Shown here in pieces: positions 26,886 through 36,068 of a DNA stretch of 64,000 nucleotides. The notes under the pieces were generated by a model. The model was not told the DNA's origin. It did not search any database and was given only the letters and a program-made list of their open reading frames with translations. A program made the position numbers and the translations under genes. Source of the stretch: Domibacillus indicus. GTDB taxonomy: Bacteria > Bacillota > Bacilli > Bacillales > Domibacillaceae. Positions within the stretch are counted from its first letter, which is position 1, and each line of letters starts with the position of its first letter. The stretch is from assembly GCF_023715895.1 (NCBI RefSeq), contig NZ_JAMBOO010000002.1, positions 62,001 through 126,000 of the forward strand, written 5' to 3'.

Positions 26886-29181
26886 ACATATGCTCTTCAG
26901 ACGGCTTTGGAACGAGCACCGTTCTCGGTTTACTTCCTTCGTACGGACCAATAACGCCTCTCATTTCCATTTCGTCAATTAAACGCGCTGCCCGGCTGTA
27001 GCCGATTCGAAAGCGGCGCTGCAGCATAGACACCGACGCAGTCTGCATTTCAGCAATCAGCTGCACCGCATCATCATACAGCTCATCCTCCGACTGGCCG
27101 GCTGTTTCCGGCACATCTTCTGGAATCATTTCTTCCTGGTATTGCGCTTTTTGCTGGGCAATCACAAAATCAACGATATCTTCTACCTCTTCATCTGACA
27201 AAAAGGCACCTTGAACCCGAATCGGCTTTACCGCTCCAGACGGGTAAAAAAGCATATCCCCGCGTCCGAGAAGTTTTTCGGCACCGCCCATATCTAAAAT
27301 GGTGCGGGAATCGGTTGCCGATGAAACAGAGAAAGCGATACGCGATGGGATATTCGCTTTAATAACGCCGGTAATAACATCTACAGATGGACGCTGCGTG
27401 GCAATAATTAAATGAATGCCGGCTGCCCGGGCCATTTGAGCAAGCCTTGTAATCGAATCTTCTACGTCGCTTGAAGCAACCATCATTAAGTCAGCCAGCT
27501 CATCCACAATCACAACAATGTACGGCAAATGAGGCTGCTTCTCGCCCGTTTCGTTATTGTGCTTGGTCACATGCCCATTATAGCCTTCGATATTTCGCGT
27601 GCCTGTGTGCGAAAACAAATCGTACCGGCGTTCCATTTCCCCTACTACTTTTTTCAATGCCTGTGATGCTTTTTTCGCGTCTGTTACAACAGGGGCGAGC
27701 AAATGCGGAATGCCATTGTATACATTAAGCTCTACCATTTTCGGATCAATCATCATCATCTTCACTTCGTGCGGCTTAGCACGCATTAAAATACTGGTGA
27801 TAATGCCGTTGATGCAGACACTTTTTCCGCTGCCCGTTGCCCCGGCAACAAGCAAGTGCGGCATTTTATTCAGTTCAGCTGCAATGGCTTCACCGGTAAT
27901 ATCACGCCCAAGTGCTGCTAAAAGTTTTGAATCCTTTTTTTCATTCTGCTTTGCTTCAATCACTTCACGAAAGCTGACCATTGCCACTTCAGCATTCGGC
28001 ACTTCAATTCCTATAGCAGATTTGCCCGGAATTGGCGCTTCCATCCGAATATCTTTTGCCGCAAGCGCCAGCGCCAAATCATCCGTCAAGCCGACAATTT
28101 TGCTTACCTTTACGCCGGTATCCGGCTGTACTTCATACTTGGTAACAGCCGGACCAAGATGGATCTGAGTCACTTTCGCTTTAACACCAAAGCTTTGAAA
28201 CGTTTTTTCGAGTTTTTGAGCATTTTTTTGAATATGTTTTTTTTCATTGCTTTGATCTGCTTGCTGCGGCTTTTGGAGAAGAGAAGCCGGCGGCAGCTTG
28301 TAATCTTTGTTTTCTGATTCTGTAAACGATAGAACCGCTGGCTCTGCTTCCTGCGGTGCTTCCGGTTCATGTTTCTTCTGCTGCGTAACCGGTTCTTCTG
28401 TATAAGCTTTTTCAGCAAAGCTTGAAATAAGCGGTGCGGCCTCCGACATAACAGGGTCTTCTTTGCTTTCTACTTCAGGTAGAGCTTCTTTTGCCGCTGC
28501 TCTCGGCTTGTCCTTCTCAGCCTGCTCCTGCTCCTGTTCCTTCCATTCTCTTCGCTCTGCCCACTGTTCCCTCGCTTGATGCCAGGAATCGTTCAGCTTT
28601 TCGCCCGCAAGAGCGGCGCCATGTACCAATTTTTCAACAAGCGGTTTGCCGCCTACTAACACAATCCCTGCGAAAAATAAAGCCAGTCCAAAAATCCATG
28701 TGCCCGGCCGGCCAAATAGAAAGAAAAAAAGATGAAATAAAGCTCCGCCAATCATTCCGCCGCCGATATCCATCGTTCCGACACCTGAAACGCTTTGTTT
28801 GTATAAATACCACGTTTCAGCTGTGTAATTCACACCTTCTGCCGGGTTTTCAAACAGGCGAATATGCAGAAATACAAGCAGACTGGCAACTACCAGCAGG
28901 CTGCCCGTAATTTTACGTTCCCAAACCGGCGGACATTTTCGCCTTACGATCATATAAAGTGCCATACCGCAGAGACCGATCAATCCGAGCGCATACAGCG
29001 TACCGAAGAAAAAAGCGGCTGCTCCTTGGATAATGGCTCCAGCGACTCCGGTGCCAAGCAGCCCCACAGCGCAAAGGACAAAGATAAGAGCGCCGGCTCC
29101 CTGGATCTTCAATGATTCTATTTGCTTCTTTTCTTTATTGGTCCGACGCCGGGCCGGTTTTTTTCGTTTTTTTTGTGCCAT
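26884..29181 (-). CDS. spoIIIE: DNA translocase SpoIIIE/FtsK
   Basis: Pumps the chromosome into the forespore through the closing septum. 765 residues (787 in B. subtilis). A basic N-terminus ([10 protein letters not shown]) is followed by four or five membrane helices up to about residue 170, a charged linker of low conservation (about 190-290), the FtsK alpha/beta motor with Walker [10 protein letters not shown] near residue 447 and Walker [14 protein letters not shown], and the C-terminal gamma winged helix ([19 protein letters not shown]) that reads SRS polarity sequences. ATG 29179-29181. In B. subtilis ylzJ and tepA stand between it and rnjB; here they are absent. Confidence 0.96.
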   Translation of the reverse strand: MAQKKRKKPARRRTNKEKKQIESLKIQGAGALIFVLCAVGLLGTGVAGAIIQGAAAFFFGTLYALGLIGLCGMALYMIVRRKCPPVWERKITGSLLVVASLLVFLHIRLFENPAEGVNYTAETWYLYKQSVSGVGTMDIGGGMIGGALFHLFFFLFGRPGTWIFGLALFFAGIVLVGGKPLVEKLVHGAALAGEKLNDSWHQAREQWAERREWKEQEQEQAEKDKPRAAAKEALPEVESKEDPVMSEAAPLISSFAEKAYTEEPVTQQKKHEPEAPQEAEPAVLSFTESENKDYKLPPASLLQKPQQADQSNEKKHIQKNAQKLEKTFQSFGVKAKVTQIHLGPAVTKYEVQPDTGVKVSKIVGLTDDLALALAAKDIRMEAPIPGKSAIGIEVPNAEVAMVSFREVIEAKQNEKKDSKLLAALGRDITGEAIAAELNKMPHLLVAGATGSGKSVCINGIITSILMRAKPHEVKMMMIDPKMVELNVYNGIPHLLAPVVTDAKKASQALKKVVGEMERRYDLFSHTGTRNIEGYNGHVTKHNNETGEKQPHLPYIVVIVDELADLMMVASSDVEDSITRLAQMARAAGIHLIIATQRPSVDVITGVIKANIPSRIAFSVSSATDSRTILDMGGAEKLLGRGDMLFYPSGAVKPIRVQGAFLSDEEVEDIVDFVIAQQKAQYQEEMIPEDVPETAGQSEDELYDDAVQLIAEMQTASVSMLQRRFRIGYSRAARLIDEMEMRGVIGPYEGSKPRTVLVPKPSEEHM

Positions 29182-29215
29182 GTCGTCACCCTACTTTTCA
29201 TGATCTTTAAACAGT

Positions 29216-29253
29216 TGAAAGCAGCCGGTTTCGGCTGCTTTCACATTATATCA
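29216..29253 (-). other. Hairpin and extended -10 between rnjB and spoIIIE
   Basis: An 11-bp inverted repeat TGAAAGCAGCC/GGCTGCTTTCA (29216-29226, 29233-29243) lies 40 nt past the rnjB stop but lacks a good T-run. Immediately upstream on the minus strand TGA-TATAAT (29245-29253) forms an extended -10 that could start a spoIIIE transcript within the hairpin. Roles are inferred. Confidence 0.4.
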
Positions 29254-29283
29254 TATGATCGACACATGAGAACATATGAGCGT

Positions 29284-30951
29284 TTATACTTCCATGATAA
29301 TTGGCAGGATCATTGGACGCCGCTTTGTTTTTTCATGTAAGAATGAGTTTAATTGATCACGAATATCCTGTTTAATACCAGACCATTCAAACGTTTCACC
29401 CGCAAGATTTTTCTCGACAATACCTGTCACAAGCTTTACGGAATCATCGATCAGCTTTTCTGACTCGCGTACATACACAAAACCGCGCGAGATAATTTCC
29501 GGTCCGGCAACAATTCTTTTTTGTTTTTTGCTTAACGTAATCACAACGGTGAAAATGCCATCCTGTGACAACAGCTTTCGGTCACGAAGAACAATATTGC
29601 CTACATCTCCTACACCAATTCCGTCAATCAGGACATTGCCGGCGGTTACACGGCCGGCCGGACGCATCTTTCCATTTTTAAATTCAATGACGTCGCCTTT
29701 TTCTGGGATGTACGTATTCTCTTCCGGCACGCCAGTCACTAGTGCCAAATTTTTATGTGCTTTAAGCATACGGTATTCCCCTTGAATCGGAATGAAATAC
29801 GTCGGCTTCATTAAATTAAGCATAAACTTTAAGTCTTCTTGAGATCCGTGTCCGGAAACGTGTACACGGCGGCTGCCTGTCAACACATTTGCGCCAGCAC
29901 GGTAAAGAAGGTTAACTGTTTTGGCCATCAGCAGCTCTAAGCCTGGAGATGGAGATGCAGTAATCAGCACCGTATCGCCTTCTTTAATTTTCACATGTCG
30001 GTTTGTTCCCTTCGCCATTTTCTGAAGCGCCTCAATTGGCTCACCTTGTACGCCTGTTGCGAGAATCACCACTTCATGATCAGCATGCTTGCTAATTTCA
30101 TTTAAGCTGATTAAAATATCATCTTCGACCTGCAAATAGCCAAGCCGGATGGCAATATCATTTACACGCTGAATGCTTTTTCCGCTCACCGCTACCTTGC
30201 GGCCATTTTCATAAGCGGCATCAAATACCTGCTGCATACGAATTAAGTTAGACGCAAAAAGTGAAACGATAATCCGGCCTTCAGCTGAATGAAACGCATC
30301 TGAAAGCTGAGAGGCAATGACTGCCTCAGAAGTTGTATGACCCGGACGTTCAGCTTCTGTAGAGTCAGAAAGCAAAGCGAAAACACCATTTTTGCCAAGC
30401 GCCGCCATTTTGCCGATATCCGGTGCGTAGTGGCCTTTTGCACTTTGGTCAAATTTAAATTCACCTGTGTGTACGATGGCGCCTTCGGATGTGTGGATGG
30501 CGACACCGACAGAATCCGGAATGCTGTGTGTTGTCCGGAAAAAAGTCACGTCCGCATGATCAAAACGCAATTTCGATTCGGAATGAACCGTGTAAAATTT
30601 AACGTCTTCTTTTACATTCTCTTCACGCAGGCGCATCTTGGCAAGCGCCAGGGTTAATTTGGTTCCATATACAGGTGCCTGTACTTTTTTAAGTACATAC
30701 CCGAGCGAGCCGATCGCATCTTCATGACCGTGCGTCAGGAAAATACCCTTTACCCGCTCCTTGTTTTCTTCCAGGTATGTAATGTCCGGAATGACAATAT
30801 CGATTCCAAGCATTTCATTCTCAGGAAACATAAGGCCGGTGTCGATCACGAAAATATCCTGATCCACTTCTACGACTGTCATATTTTTCCCGACTTCCCC
30901 GACTCCGCCCAGCGGGATAATCTTAATTAATTCATTTGTTCTCTTGCTCAC
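29284..30951 (-). CDS. rnjB: Ribonuclease J2
   Basis: Metallo-beta-lactamase/beta-CASP ribonuclease, partner of RNase J1 in 5' processing and decay. 555 residues from GTG 30949-30951 (AGGAGG 7 nt upstream); the frame is open 26 codons further but without a ribosome site. The metal motif reads H74-G-H76-E-D78-A79, so the last His of the canonical HxHxDH is Ala. B. subtilis RNase J2 is also degenerate here (HGHDEN) and weakly active. The later motifs (HTGEFKFD, SDSTEAERPGHT, HVSGHGSQED) are kept. Position next to dapA identifies it as rnjB rather than rnjA. Confidence 0.93.
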   Translation of the reverse strand: MSKRTNELIKIIPLGGVGEVGKNMTVVEVDQDIFVIDTGLMFPENEMLGIDIVIPDITYLEENKERVKGIFLTHGHEDAIGSLGYVLKKVQAPVYGTKLTLALAKMRLREENVKEDVKFYTVHSESKLRFDHADVTFFRTTHSIPDSVGVAIHTSEGAIVHTGEFKFDQSAKGHYAPDIGKMAALGKNGVFALLSDSTEAERPGHTTSEAVIASQLSDAFHSAEGRIIVSLFASNLIRMQQVFDAAYENGRKVAVSGKSIQRVNDIAIRLGYLQVEDDILISLNEISKHADHEVVILATGVQGEPIEALQKMAKGTNRHVKIKEGDTVLITASPSPGLELLMAKTVNLLYRAGANVLTGSRRVHVSGHGSQEDLKFMLNLMKPTYFIPIQGEYRMLKAHKNLALVTGVPEENTYIPEKGDVIEFKNGKMRPAGRVTAGNVLIDGIGVGDVGNIVLRDRKLLSQDGIFTVVITLSKKQKRIVAGPEIISRGFVYVRESEKLIDDSVKLVTGIVEKNLAGETFEWSGIKQDIRDQLNSFLHEKTKRRPMILPIIMEV

Positions 30952-30999
30952 ATTATTTCCTCCTAAACATTTAAAAGACCCGATCCAAACATTACGTCT

Positions 31000-31029
31000 A
31001 TTATAAGCGATGAAGAAAATGAAAGCCAA
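31000..31029 (-). promoter_or_regulatory. SigA promoter of rnjB
   Basis: On the minus strand TTGGCT (31024-31029), 18 bp, TATAAT (31000-31005), between the dapA terminator and rnjB. Confidence 0.6.
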
Positions 31030-31044
31030 TACTATCTGCCAGGA

Positions 31045-31091
31045 AATAAGAAAAGCCGGTTTTTGCAGAAGTTCTGCAAAAACCGGCTTTA
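31045..31091 (-). terminator. Terminator after dapA
   Basis: Perfect 19-bp inverted repeat (31052-31070 with 31072-31090), so the loop is only a few nt, followed by T-rich sequence on the minus strand. It begins 4 nt beyond the dapA stop. Also T-rich on the plus side. Confidence 0.9.
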
Positions 31092-31094
31092 TTT

Positions 31095-31961
31095 TTAAAG
31101 CAGTGTCGACAGGGTTGTTCGCTCCTCTTCTGTTAAAGGAAGAAGCGGCAGACGAACACCGCCCACATCGAGACCTTTCATTTGAAGAGCCGTTTTGACC
31201 GGCACCGGATTTGGTGCGGCAAACAATCCGCGGAAAAGCGGAAGAAGGGTTTGATGAATGGAAGCTGCTGTTTGAACATCTCCACTTAAATAAGCATTCA
31301 CCATTTGCTTCATTTCTTGTCCAGCCACGTGAGATGCGACAGAAATGATTCCTGTGCCTCCTACCGAAAGAACCGGCAGTGTCAGCCCGTCATCACCGCT
31401 GTATACAAGAAAATCATCTCCAGTATTTGCGACGATTTCTGTAATGATATCCAGACTGCCGCTCGCTTCTTTTGTTGACATGATATTTGATACTTCATTC
31501 GCAAGACGGATCGTTGTTTTTGGCTCAATTAAAACAGAAGAACGGCCCGGAATGTTATAGATCATAACGGGAAGATGAGTAGATTCCGCTACTGTTTTAA
31601 AGTGCTGGAACAACCCTTCCTGGTTCGGTTTATTATAATAAGGAGCGACGAGCATAATGGCGTCAACGCCTTCTGCCTCCGCTTTTTTCGTTAATTCAAT
31701 GGACGCTTTTGTATTGTTGCTTCCCGTACCTGCAACGACCGGAATACGGCCATTGACTACTTTAACGGTATGGCGGAAAAGCGCCACTTTTTCCTCAGTT
31801 GTAAGTGTTGGTGATTCACCGGTTGTTCCCGCTACGACAAGCGAATCGGTTCCGGTTCCGATTAAATGTTCAATCAGCTGTGTGGTTTTTTCGAAATCAA
31901 TGTTTCCTTTTGAGTCAAACGGCGTCACCATTGCCGTCGACAACCGGCCGAAAGAAATCAT
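31095..31961 (-). CDS. dapA: 4-hydroxy-tetrahydrodipicolinate synthase
   Basis: Condenses pyruvate with aspartate semialdehyde in the lysine/diaminopimelate pathway; its product also feeds dipicolinate made by DpaAB. 288 residues with the Schiff-base Lys164 (MSTKEASG), Tyr135 (YNIPGR), and the Thr46-Thr47 pair (AGTTGESPT). The frame opens 12 codons upstream, but ATG 31959-31961 is 9 nt from AGGAGG and gives the family start. It closes the asd-dapG-dapA unit. Confidence 0.96.
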   Translation of the reverse strand: MISFGRLSTAMVTPFDSKGNIDFEKTTQLIEHLIGTGTDSLVVAGTTGESPTLTTEEKVALFRHTVKVVNGRIPVVAGTGSNNTKASIELTKKAEAEGVDAIMLVAPYYNKPNQEGLFQHFKTVAESTHLPVMIYNIPGRSSVLIEPKTTIRLANEVSNIMSTKEASGSLDIITEIVANTGDDFLVYSGDDGLTLPVLSVGGTGIISVASHVAGQEMKQMVNAYLSGDVQTAASIHQTLLPLFRGLFAAPNPVPVKTALQMKGLDVGGVRLPLLPLTEEERTTLSTLL

Positions 31962-32003
31962 GTGCAATCGCCTCCTAATTCCGGCTTCCTCAATCAATTC
32001 AGC

Positions 32004-33212
32004 CTATTCATTTATTTGTTCAAGTAAAAATGCATCATGCAGAGCATTAACAGCAGCCGGCATCTGGTCTTCTTTCACTAACACCCAGATCGTCGTATGA
32101 CTGTCCGCGGACTGCATAATAGAGATACCTTTTGCAGCGAGCGCTGAAACAATTTTCGATGTAACTCCCGGTACGCCTGTCATACCAGCGCCTACAACTG
32201 ACACTTTCGCACAATCAGGGTCGAGAAGCGGGGTATATCCGTTTTCTTCCAAACGCTGCTTTGCTTTTGGCGCATCCGCATCTATAACCGTGTACGTGAC
32301 ACGATCTTCAGAAATGTTGATAAAATCAACACTGATGCCTTCTGATGCCATCAATGCAAAAATCTCCGCCTGCTCTGTCGTTTGTATCCGAATGCGCGTG
32401 ATGCCTGTTACGTGGGCAACCCCCGTCACGAGCCGGTCACGTGTATCAGAGCCTCGGTTTTCATCCGGAGAAGAAGTAACAAGGGTACCTGTTTCCTCCG
32501 AATACGTAGACCGTATACGAAGCGGCACCTTCGCCTGCATGGCAATTTCCACAGCCCGCGGATGAATGACTTTCGCACCTTGATAAGCCATGTTACATAC
32601 TTCTGTATAAGTTACAACAGACAATGGCCGAGCATTTTTGGCAATTCTCGGATCGGCTGTCATAATTCCGTTTACATCTGTAAAAATGTCGATAAAATCG
32701 GCCTGCAATGCTGCACCAAGCGCTGCTGCAGACGTATCGCTGCCGCCGCGTCCAAGAGTTGTAATTTCACCTGTGCTTGTCGCACCTTGAAAGCCTGCTA
32801 CGACAACGACGTCGCACGCTTCAAATTCTTTCAGCAGCCTTGACGGCTCGATTTTGACAATTTTCGCATCCATATGGTTATGGTCCGTTAAAAAGCCGGC
32901 TTGAGCGCCCGTAAGCGCAACAGACGACAGCCCGTTTTCTTTCAGCATCGCTGAAAAAACAAGACTGGAAATAAGTTCTCCGGTTGACATGAGCAGGTCT
33001 GTTTCCCGCTTTGTCAACACCCCTGTCCCGCTTCCTGCAAGCGAAAGAAGCGTATCCGTCGCATACGGATCGCCTTTTCGCCCCATTGCAGAAACTACGA
33101 CAACTACCTTATATCCTTCACGGACCGCGCGCTGTACATGACTAAGAGCGCTCAGCCGCGACTGTTCATCACGGACAGATGTCCCGCCAAACTTTTGAAT
33201 GATGATGTTCAC
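32004..33212 (-). CDS. dapG: Aspartate kinase I
   Basis: Phosphorylates aspartate at the head of the DAP/lysine pathway; the DapG type in B. subtilis is inhibited by diaminopimelate and supplies cell wall and spore needs. 402 residues with the kinase motif KFGGTSV (7-13), GRGGSDTSAAALGAAL near 150-165, and two C-terminal ACT domains (about 265-395). Start is GTG 33210-33212, 6 nt after AGGTG; the upstream GTG at 33221 lies inside that site. It follows asd by 40 nt. Confidence 0.95.
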   Translation of the reverse strand: MNIIIQKFGGTSVRDEQSRLSALSHVQRAVREGYKVVVVVSAMGRKGDPYATDTLLSLAGSGTGVLTKRETDLLMSTGELISSLVFSAMLKENGLSSVALTGAQAGFLTDHNHMDAKIVKIEPSRLLKEFEACDVVVVAGFQGATSTGEITTLGRGGSDTSAAALGAALQADFIDIFTDVNGIMTADPRIAKNARPLSVVTYTEVCNMAYQGAKVIHPRAVEIAMQAKVPLRIRSTYSEETGTLVTSSPDENRGSDTRDRLVTGVAHVTGITRIRIQTTEQAEIFALMASEGISVDFINISEDRVTYTVIDADAPKAKQRLEENGYTPLLDPDCAKVSVVGAGMTGVPGVTSKIVSALAAKGISIMQSADSHTTIWVLVKEDQMPAAVNALHDAFLLEQINE

Positions 33213-33252
33213 ATTATACACCTGGCTTTCTCAATTAGGAGTGGCAGCCGGC

Positions 33253-34305
33253 TTATTTTTCTGTTACAAGGCCCATTTCAATTAACGTCTCAGCAATCTG
33301 AACAGAATTCCAAGCTGCTCCCTTTAACAGATTATCAGAAACAACCCACATATGGAAACCGTTATCTGTATCAAGATCTTTACGGATCCGTCCAACAAAA
33401 GTATCATTTTTGCCTACGCAGTCTGCCGGCATTGGATAAAGCTGTTCAGAAGGATTATCCTGCAGCACAACACCTGGAGCGTCTTTTAGCAAAGCCTGGA
33501 TATCCGCTGCGCTCAAGCCGCCTTTTTCCGTTTCAAAATAAAGAGATTCTGAGTGGCCCGTTGCAATTGGCAGGCGGACACATGTTGCGGCAACCGGCAG
33601 GTCTTCCATATGCATAATTTTCTTTGTTTCATTAATCATTTTCATTTCTTCATATGTGAAGCCGTTATCTTGGAATTTATCAATTTGCGGAATGGCGTTG
33701 AATGCAATTTGATAATGTTTTTTGTCGCTGCCGACTGGTAAAATCTTCGGCTCAAACGATTCATTGTTTACGATCGCTTTTGTCTGGCTGTAAAGCTCTT
33801 CAACTGCTTTTGCTCCCGCACCAGATACAGCCTGGTACGTAGAAACGATTACTTTTTTCAAGCCTGCTGCCTGGCGGATCGGCTCAAGCGCTACAAGCAT
33901 TTGAATCGTTGAGCAGTTCGGGTTGGCAATGATGCCGTTATGGTTACGCAAATCTTCTTTGTTGACTTCCGGCACGACAAGCGGCACATCCGGATGCATG
34001 CGGAAAGCACTTGTATTATCGATCACGATCGCACCGCGTTTTGCCGCTTCCGGAGCCAATGCTTCTGATACGCTGCCTCCTGCGGAAAACAGGGCGATAT
34101 CGATTCCTTCAAAGCTTTCTGGCTTTGCTTCTTGAACTGTTACTTCTTCGCCTCTAAAAGAAACGGTTTTTCCCGCTGAACGGGCGGATGAAAGAAGCGT
34201 CAATGTCTTAATCGGAAAATTGCGCTCTTCCAATGTTTTTAGCATTTGCTGTCCGACCGCTCCCGTCGCTCCAACGACGGCTACGTGAAAACCTGTGTTA
34301 CTCAT
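33253..34305 (-). CDS. asd: Aspartate-semialdehyde dehydrogenase
   Basis: Reduces aspartyl phosphate with NADPH to aspartate semialdehyde, the branch point to DAP, threonine and methionine. 350 residues; Rossmann motif [12 protein letters not shown] (10-21), catalytic Cys131 in NPNCST, and the [11 protein letters not shown] segment. ATG 34303-34305 follows GGAAGGGGA. First gene of asd-dapG-dapA, downstream of dpaB; no lysine riboswitch is visible in its 173-nt leader. Confidence 0.96.
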   Translation of the reverse strand: MSNTGFHVAVVGATGAVGQQMLKTLEERNFPIKTLTLLSSARSAGKTVSFRGEEVTVQEAKPESFEGIDIALFSAGGSVSEALAPEAAKRGAIVIDNTSAFRMHPDVPLVVPEVNKEDLRNHNGIIANPNCSTIQMLVALEPIRQAAGLKKVIVSTYQAVSGAGAKAVEELYSQTKAIVNNESFEPKILPVGSDKKHYQIAFNAIPQIDKFQDNGFTYEEMKMINETKKIMHMEDLPVAATCVRLPIATGHSESLYFETEKGGLSAADIQALLKDAPGVVLQDNPSEQLYPMPADCVGKNDTFVGRIRKDLDTDNGFHMWVVSDNLLKGAAWNSVQIAETLIEMGLVTEK

Positions 34306-34478
34306 TCAAATCTTCCCCTTCCGGTAATAAAAGTTCATCTTTTTGTATAAAGATACATTGTCGAATTATCATGAATGTTGAAAAAAGTATCTTGATACTG
34401 ATAATAGCACTATTTTAACACATTAAAGGACGATGGAAAGAAGAAAATCAATGGGAAATAAAAAAAGCGGTGATTTCT
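34306..34478. other. Gap between dpaB and asd with two inverted repeats
   Basis: 173 nt. After dpaB there is a T-run on the minus strand but no stem, so no clear terminator. Two palindromes follow: AGTATC-TT-GATACT (34386-34399) and ATCTTT-TTGTAT-AAAGAT (34337-34354). I do not see a convincing SigA promoter. Confidence 0.45.
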
Positions 34479-35084
34479 TTAAACGGTTGAAGACGGATAT
34501 TCTTTCAACAGCGGCTGAATTTGTTTATGGGAAAGGGCTTCTGAAACCGTTGCGGGAATCAAATCCATAAACGCCACTAAAGAATTTGGTTTTTTAATGG
34601 GATCGTCCTGGCCAAAAGGAACAAAATAAATATTTTTCATATTTAAGAGCTTCACAATATTTTGGCTGTTTAACCCAAGCGCATCGTTTGTTGAGACAGC
34701 GACCACCACAGGGCTTCCATTTCGCAGTGTAGCCTTGGCAGCCATTAAGACGGGAGAGTCTGTAGCAGCGTTGGCAAATTTACTGATGGAGTTTCCGGTC
34801 ATAGGCGCGATTACCATGCAATCCACTGGATTTTTTGGTCCCAGCGGTTCAGCATCTTGAATGGTTGTAATCGCTTTTTGGCCTGCTACCTCCTCTACTT
34901 TCTTCAGCCACTCTCCTGCCGAACCGAACCGGCTTGCTTCTTTTTGTACTGTATTCGTTGCCACCGGTACTACCTCGGCTCCCAGTTCTTTTAACTTTGC
35001 CACGACCGGCACTATTTCTTCAAATGTACAATGTGATCCTGTGATCCCGAACCCAATCCGACGCCCTTTTAACGATAGGTCCAC
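34479..35084 (-). CDS. dpaB: Dipicolinate synthase subunit B
   Basis: Flavoprotein-like subunit (SpoVFB) of the mother-cell enzyme that makes dipicolinic acid for the spore core. 201 residues with the FMN-fold opening RIGFGITGSHCTFEEI and the PMTGNSISKFANAATDSPVLMAAKATLR block. GTG start (35082-35084), AAAGGGG 10 nt upstream, 3 nt after the dpaA stop; the two genes are one unit. Confidence 0.95.
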   Translation of the reverse strand: MDLSLKGRRIGFGITGSHCTFEEIVPVVAKLKELGAEVVPVATNTVQKEASRFGSAGEWLKKVEEVAGQKAITTIQDAEPLGPKNPVDCMVIAPMTGNSISKFANAATDSPVLMAAKATLRNGSPVVVAVSTNDALGLNSQNIVKLLNMKNIYFVPFGQDDPIKKPNSLVAFMDLIPATVSEALSHKQIQPLLKEYPSSTV

Positions 35085-35087
35085 TTC

Positions 35088-35960
35088 TTACAATCCCCTT
35101 TCTTCTTTCCATTCTTTTACAGCATCCCATAAAACATGAGCCAGTATTTCCCCAGCTGTTTTCGGCGCTACTTTGCCCGGCAGGCCTAGAGCATGAATGG
35201 CTTCTATTCCTGCTTTTTGGGCAGCTTCGAAATCCGTTCCTCCTGGTTCAGAGGCGAGATCAATCACCAGAGAGCCCGGCTTCATTTGCTCTAATATTTC
35301 TTTTGTTAAAACCATATCCGGCACTGTATTGATCACAATGTCGGCCCGTTTAATTTCTTCTTTCATGCTTTCCATATAAAAAGGATACAGGCTCATTTCT
35401 TTTGCTCTAGCAAACTTCCCTGTTTCCCGGACCGCTGCCGTTACATGAGCACCGGCCTGGTGGAACAGCCGGGCCGTTGTAATACCGACGCGGCCAAGCC
35501 CGATCACCATCACATTGGCCCCGTGAATGGTATGATCCGTTTTTTGCATGGCGATCATCAGGGTTCCTTCAGCTGTCGGAATAGAGTTAAGCACCGCTGC
35601 GTCTTCCCGGTCGAAAATATACAGAATGTCACGGTCTACTATGCTTTTTAAAGCTGGTGTTTCAATGCCGCTTACGATAATGCAATTGGGTGACAGAGAC
35701 TCGGCAATTTCTTTTGTCATGAAAAGCGGTTTTGATGAAAACGGGGCATCCACTACCCCTCCTTTTTTCACGCCCGAAACCGGCAATATAAACAAGTCCA
35801 TCAGCTGATAGGACACGTCTTCTGGTTTCAGAACCTGTGCGCCTGAGAGTTCCTTCTTTGCCTGATCAAATCCAGCCATGTACACATGGATGCCGCGTTC
35901 CATTAACAGGCGGCCCATCTCAATCTGTCTGGCATCTCCGCCATAAATCAATGCTTTCAC
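35088..35960 (-). CDS. dpaA: Dipicolinate synthase subunit A
   Basis: Oxidoreductase subunit (SpoVFA) converting the DapA product to dipicolinate with DpaB. 290 residues; N-terminal domain MKALIYGGDARQIEMGRLL, then a Rossmann fold with VMVIGLGRVGITTARLF near 155-170. GTG start (35958-35960) 6 nt after GGAGGAG. It has a SigK-type promoter directly upstream, as in B. subtilis. B. subtilis has ymxH between mlpA and this gene; here it is missing. Confidence 0.95.
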   Translation of the reverse strand: MKALIYGGDARQIEMGRLLMERGIHVYMAGFDQAKKELSGAQVLKPEDVSYQLMDLFILPVSGVKKGGVVDAPFSSKPLFMTKEIAESLSPNCIIVSGIETPALKSIVDRDILYIFDREDAAVLNSIPTAEGTLMIAMQKTDHTIHGANVMVIGLGRVGITTARLFHQAGAHVTAAVRETGKFARAKEMSLYPFYMESMKEEIKRADIVINTVPDMVLTKEILEQMKPGSLVIDLASEPGGTDFEAAQKAGIEAIHALGLPGKVAPKTAGEILAHVLWDAVKEWKEERGL

Positions 35961-35992
35961 CTAAATCTCCTCCAATTGCGGCGTATTCTTTT

Positions 35993-36021
35993 TATTGTAT
36001 GAACCGCCATTTTTCCCTGTG
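35993..36021 (-). promoter_or_regulatory. SigK promoter of dpaAB
   Basis: On the minus strand CACA (36018-36021), 16 bp, CATACAATA (35993-36001); full match to mACm-16-CATAnnnTA. The B. subtilis spoVF operon is known to be SigK-dependent. Same -10 as found before cotE. Confidence 0.75.
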
Positions 36022-36035
36022 CGTTCTGTTTTGTT

Positions 36036-36068
36036 CCAAAAAAAAGAATCCACTCTTTGAGTGGATTC
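36036..36068 (-). terminator. Terminator after mlpA
   Basis: Perfect 10-bp stem GAATCCACTC/GAGTGGATTC (36046-36055, 36059-36068) with a 3-nt loop and nine T residues on the minus strand; it overlaps the mlpA stop. Confidence 0.92.

Noticed and set aside
27599-28168. Plus-strand open frame of 189 codons antisense to spoIIIE
   Set aside because: A shadow of the conserved FtsK motor region; no recognisable domain.
34306-34478. Lysine riboswitch before asd
   Set aside because: The leader is too short and lacks the L-box core; only small palindromes are present.
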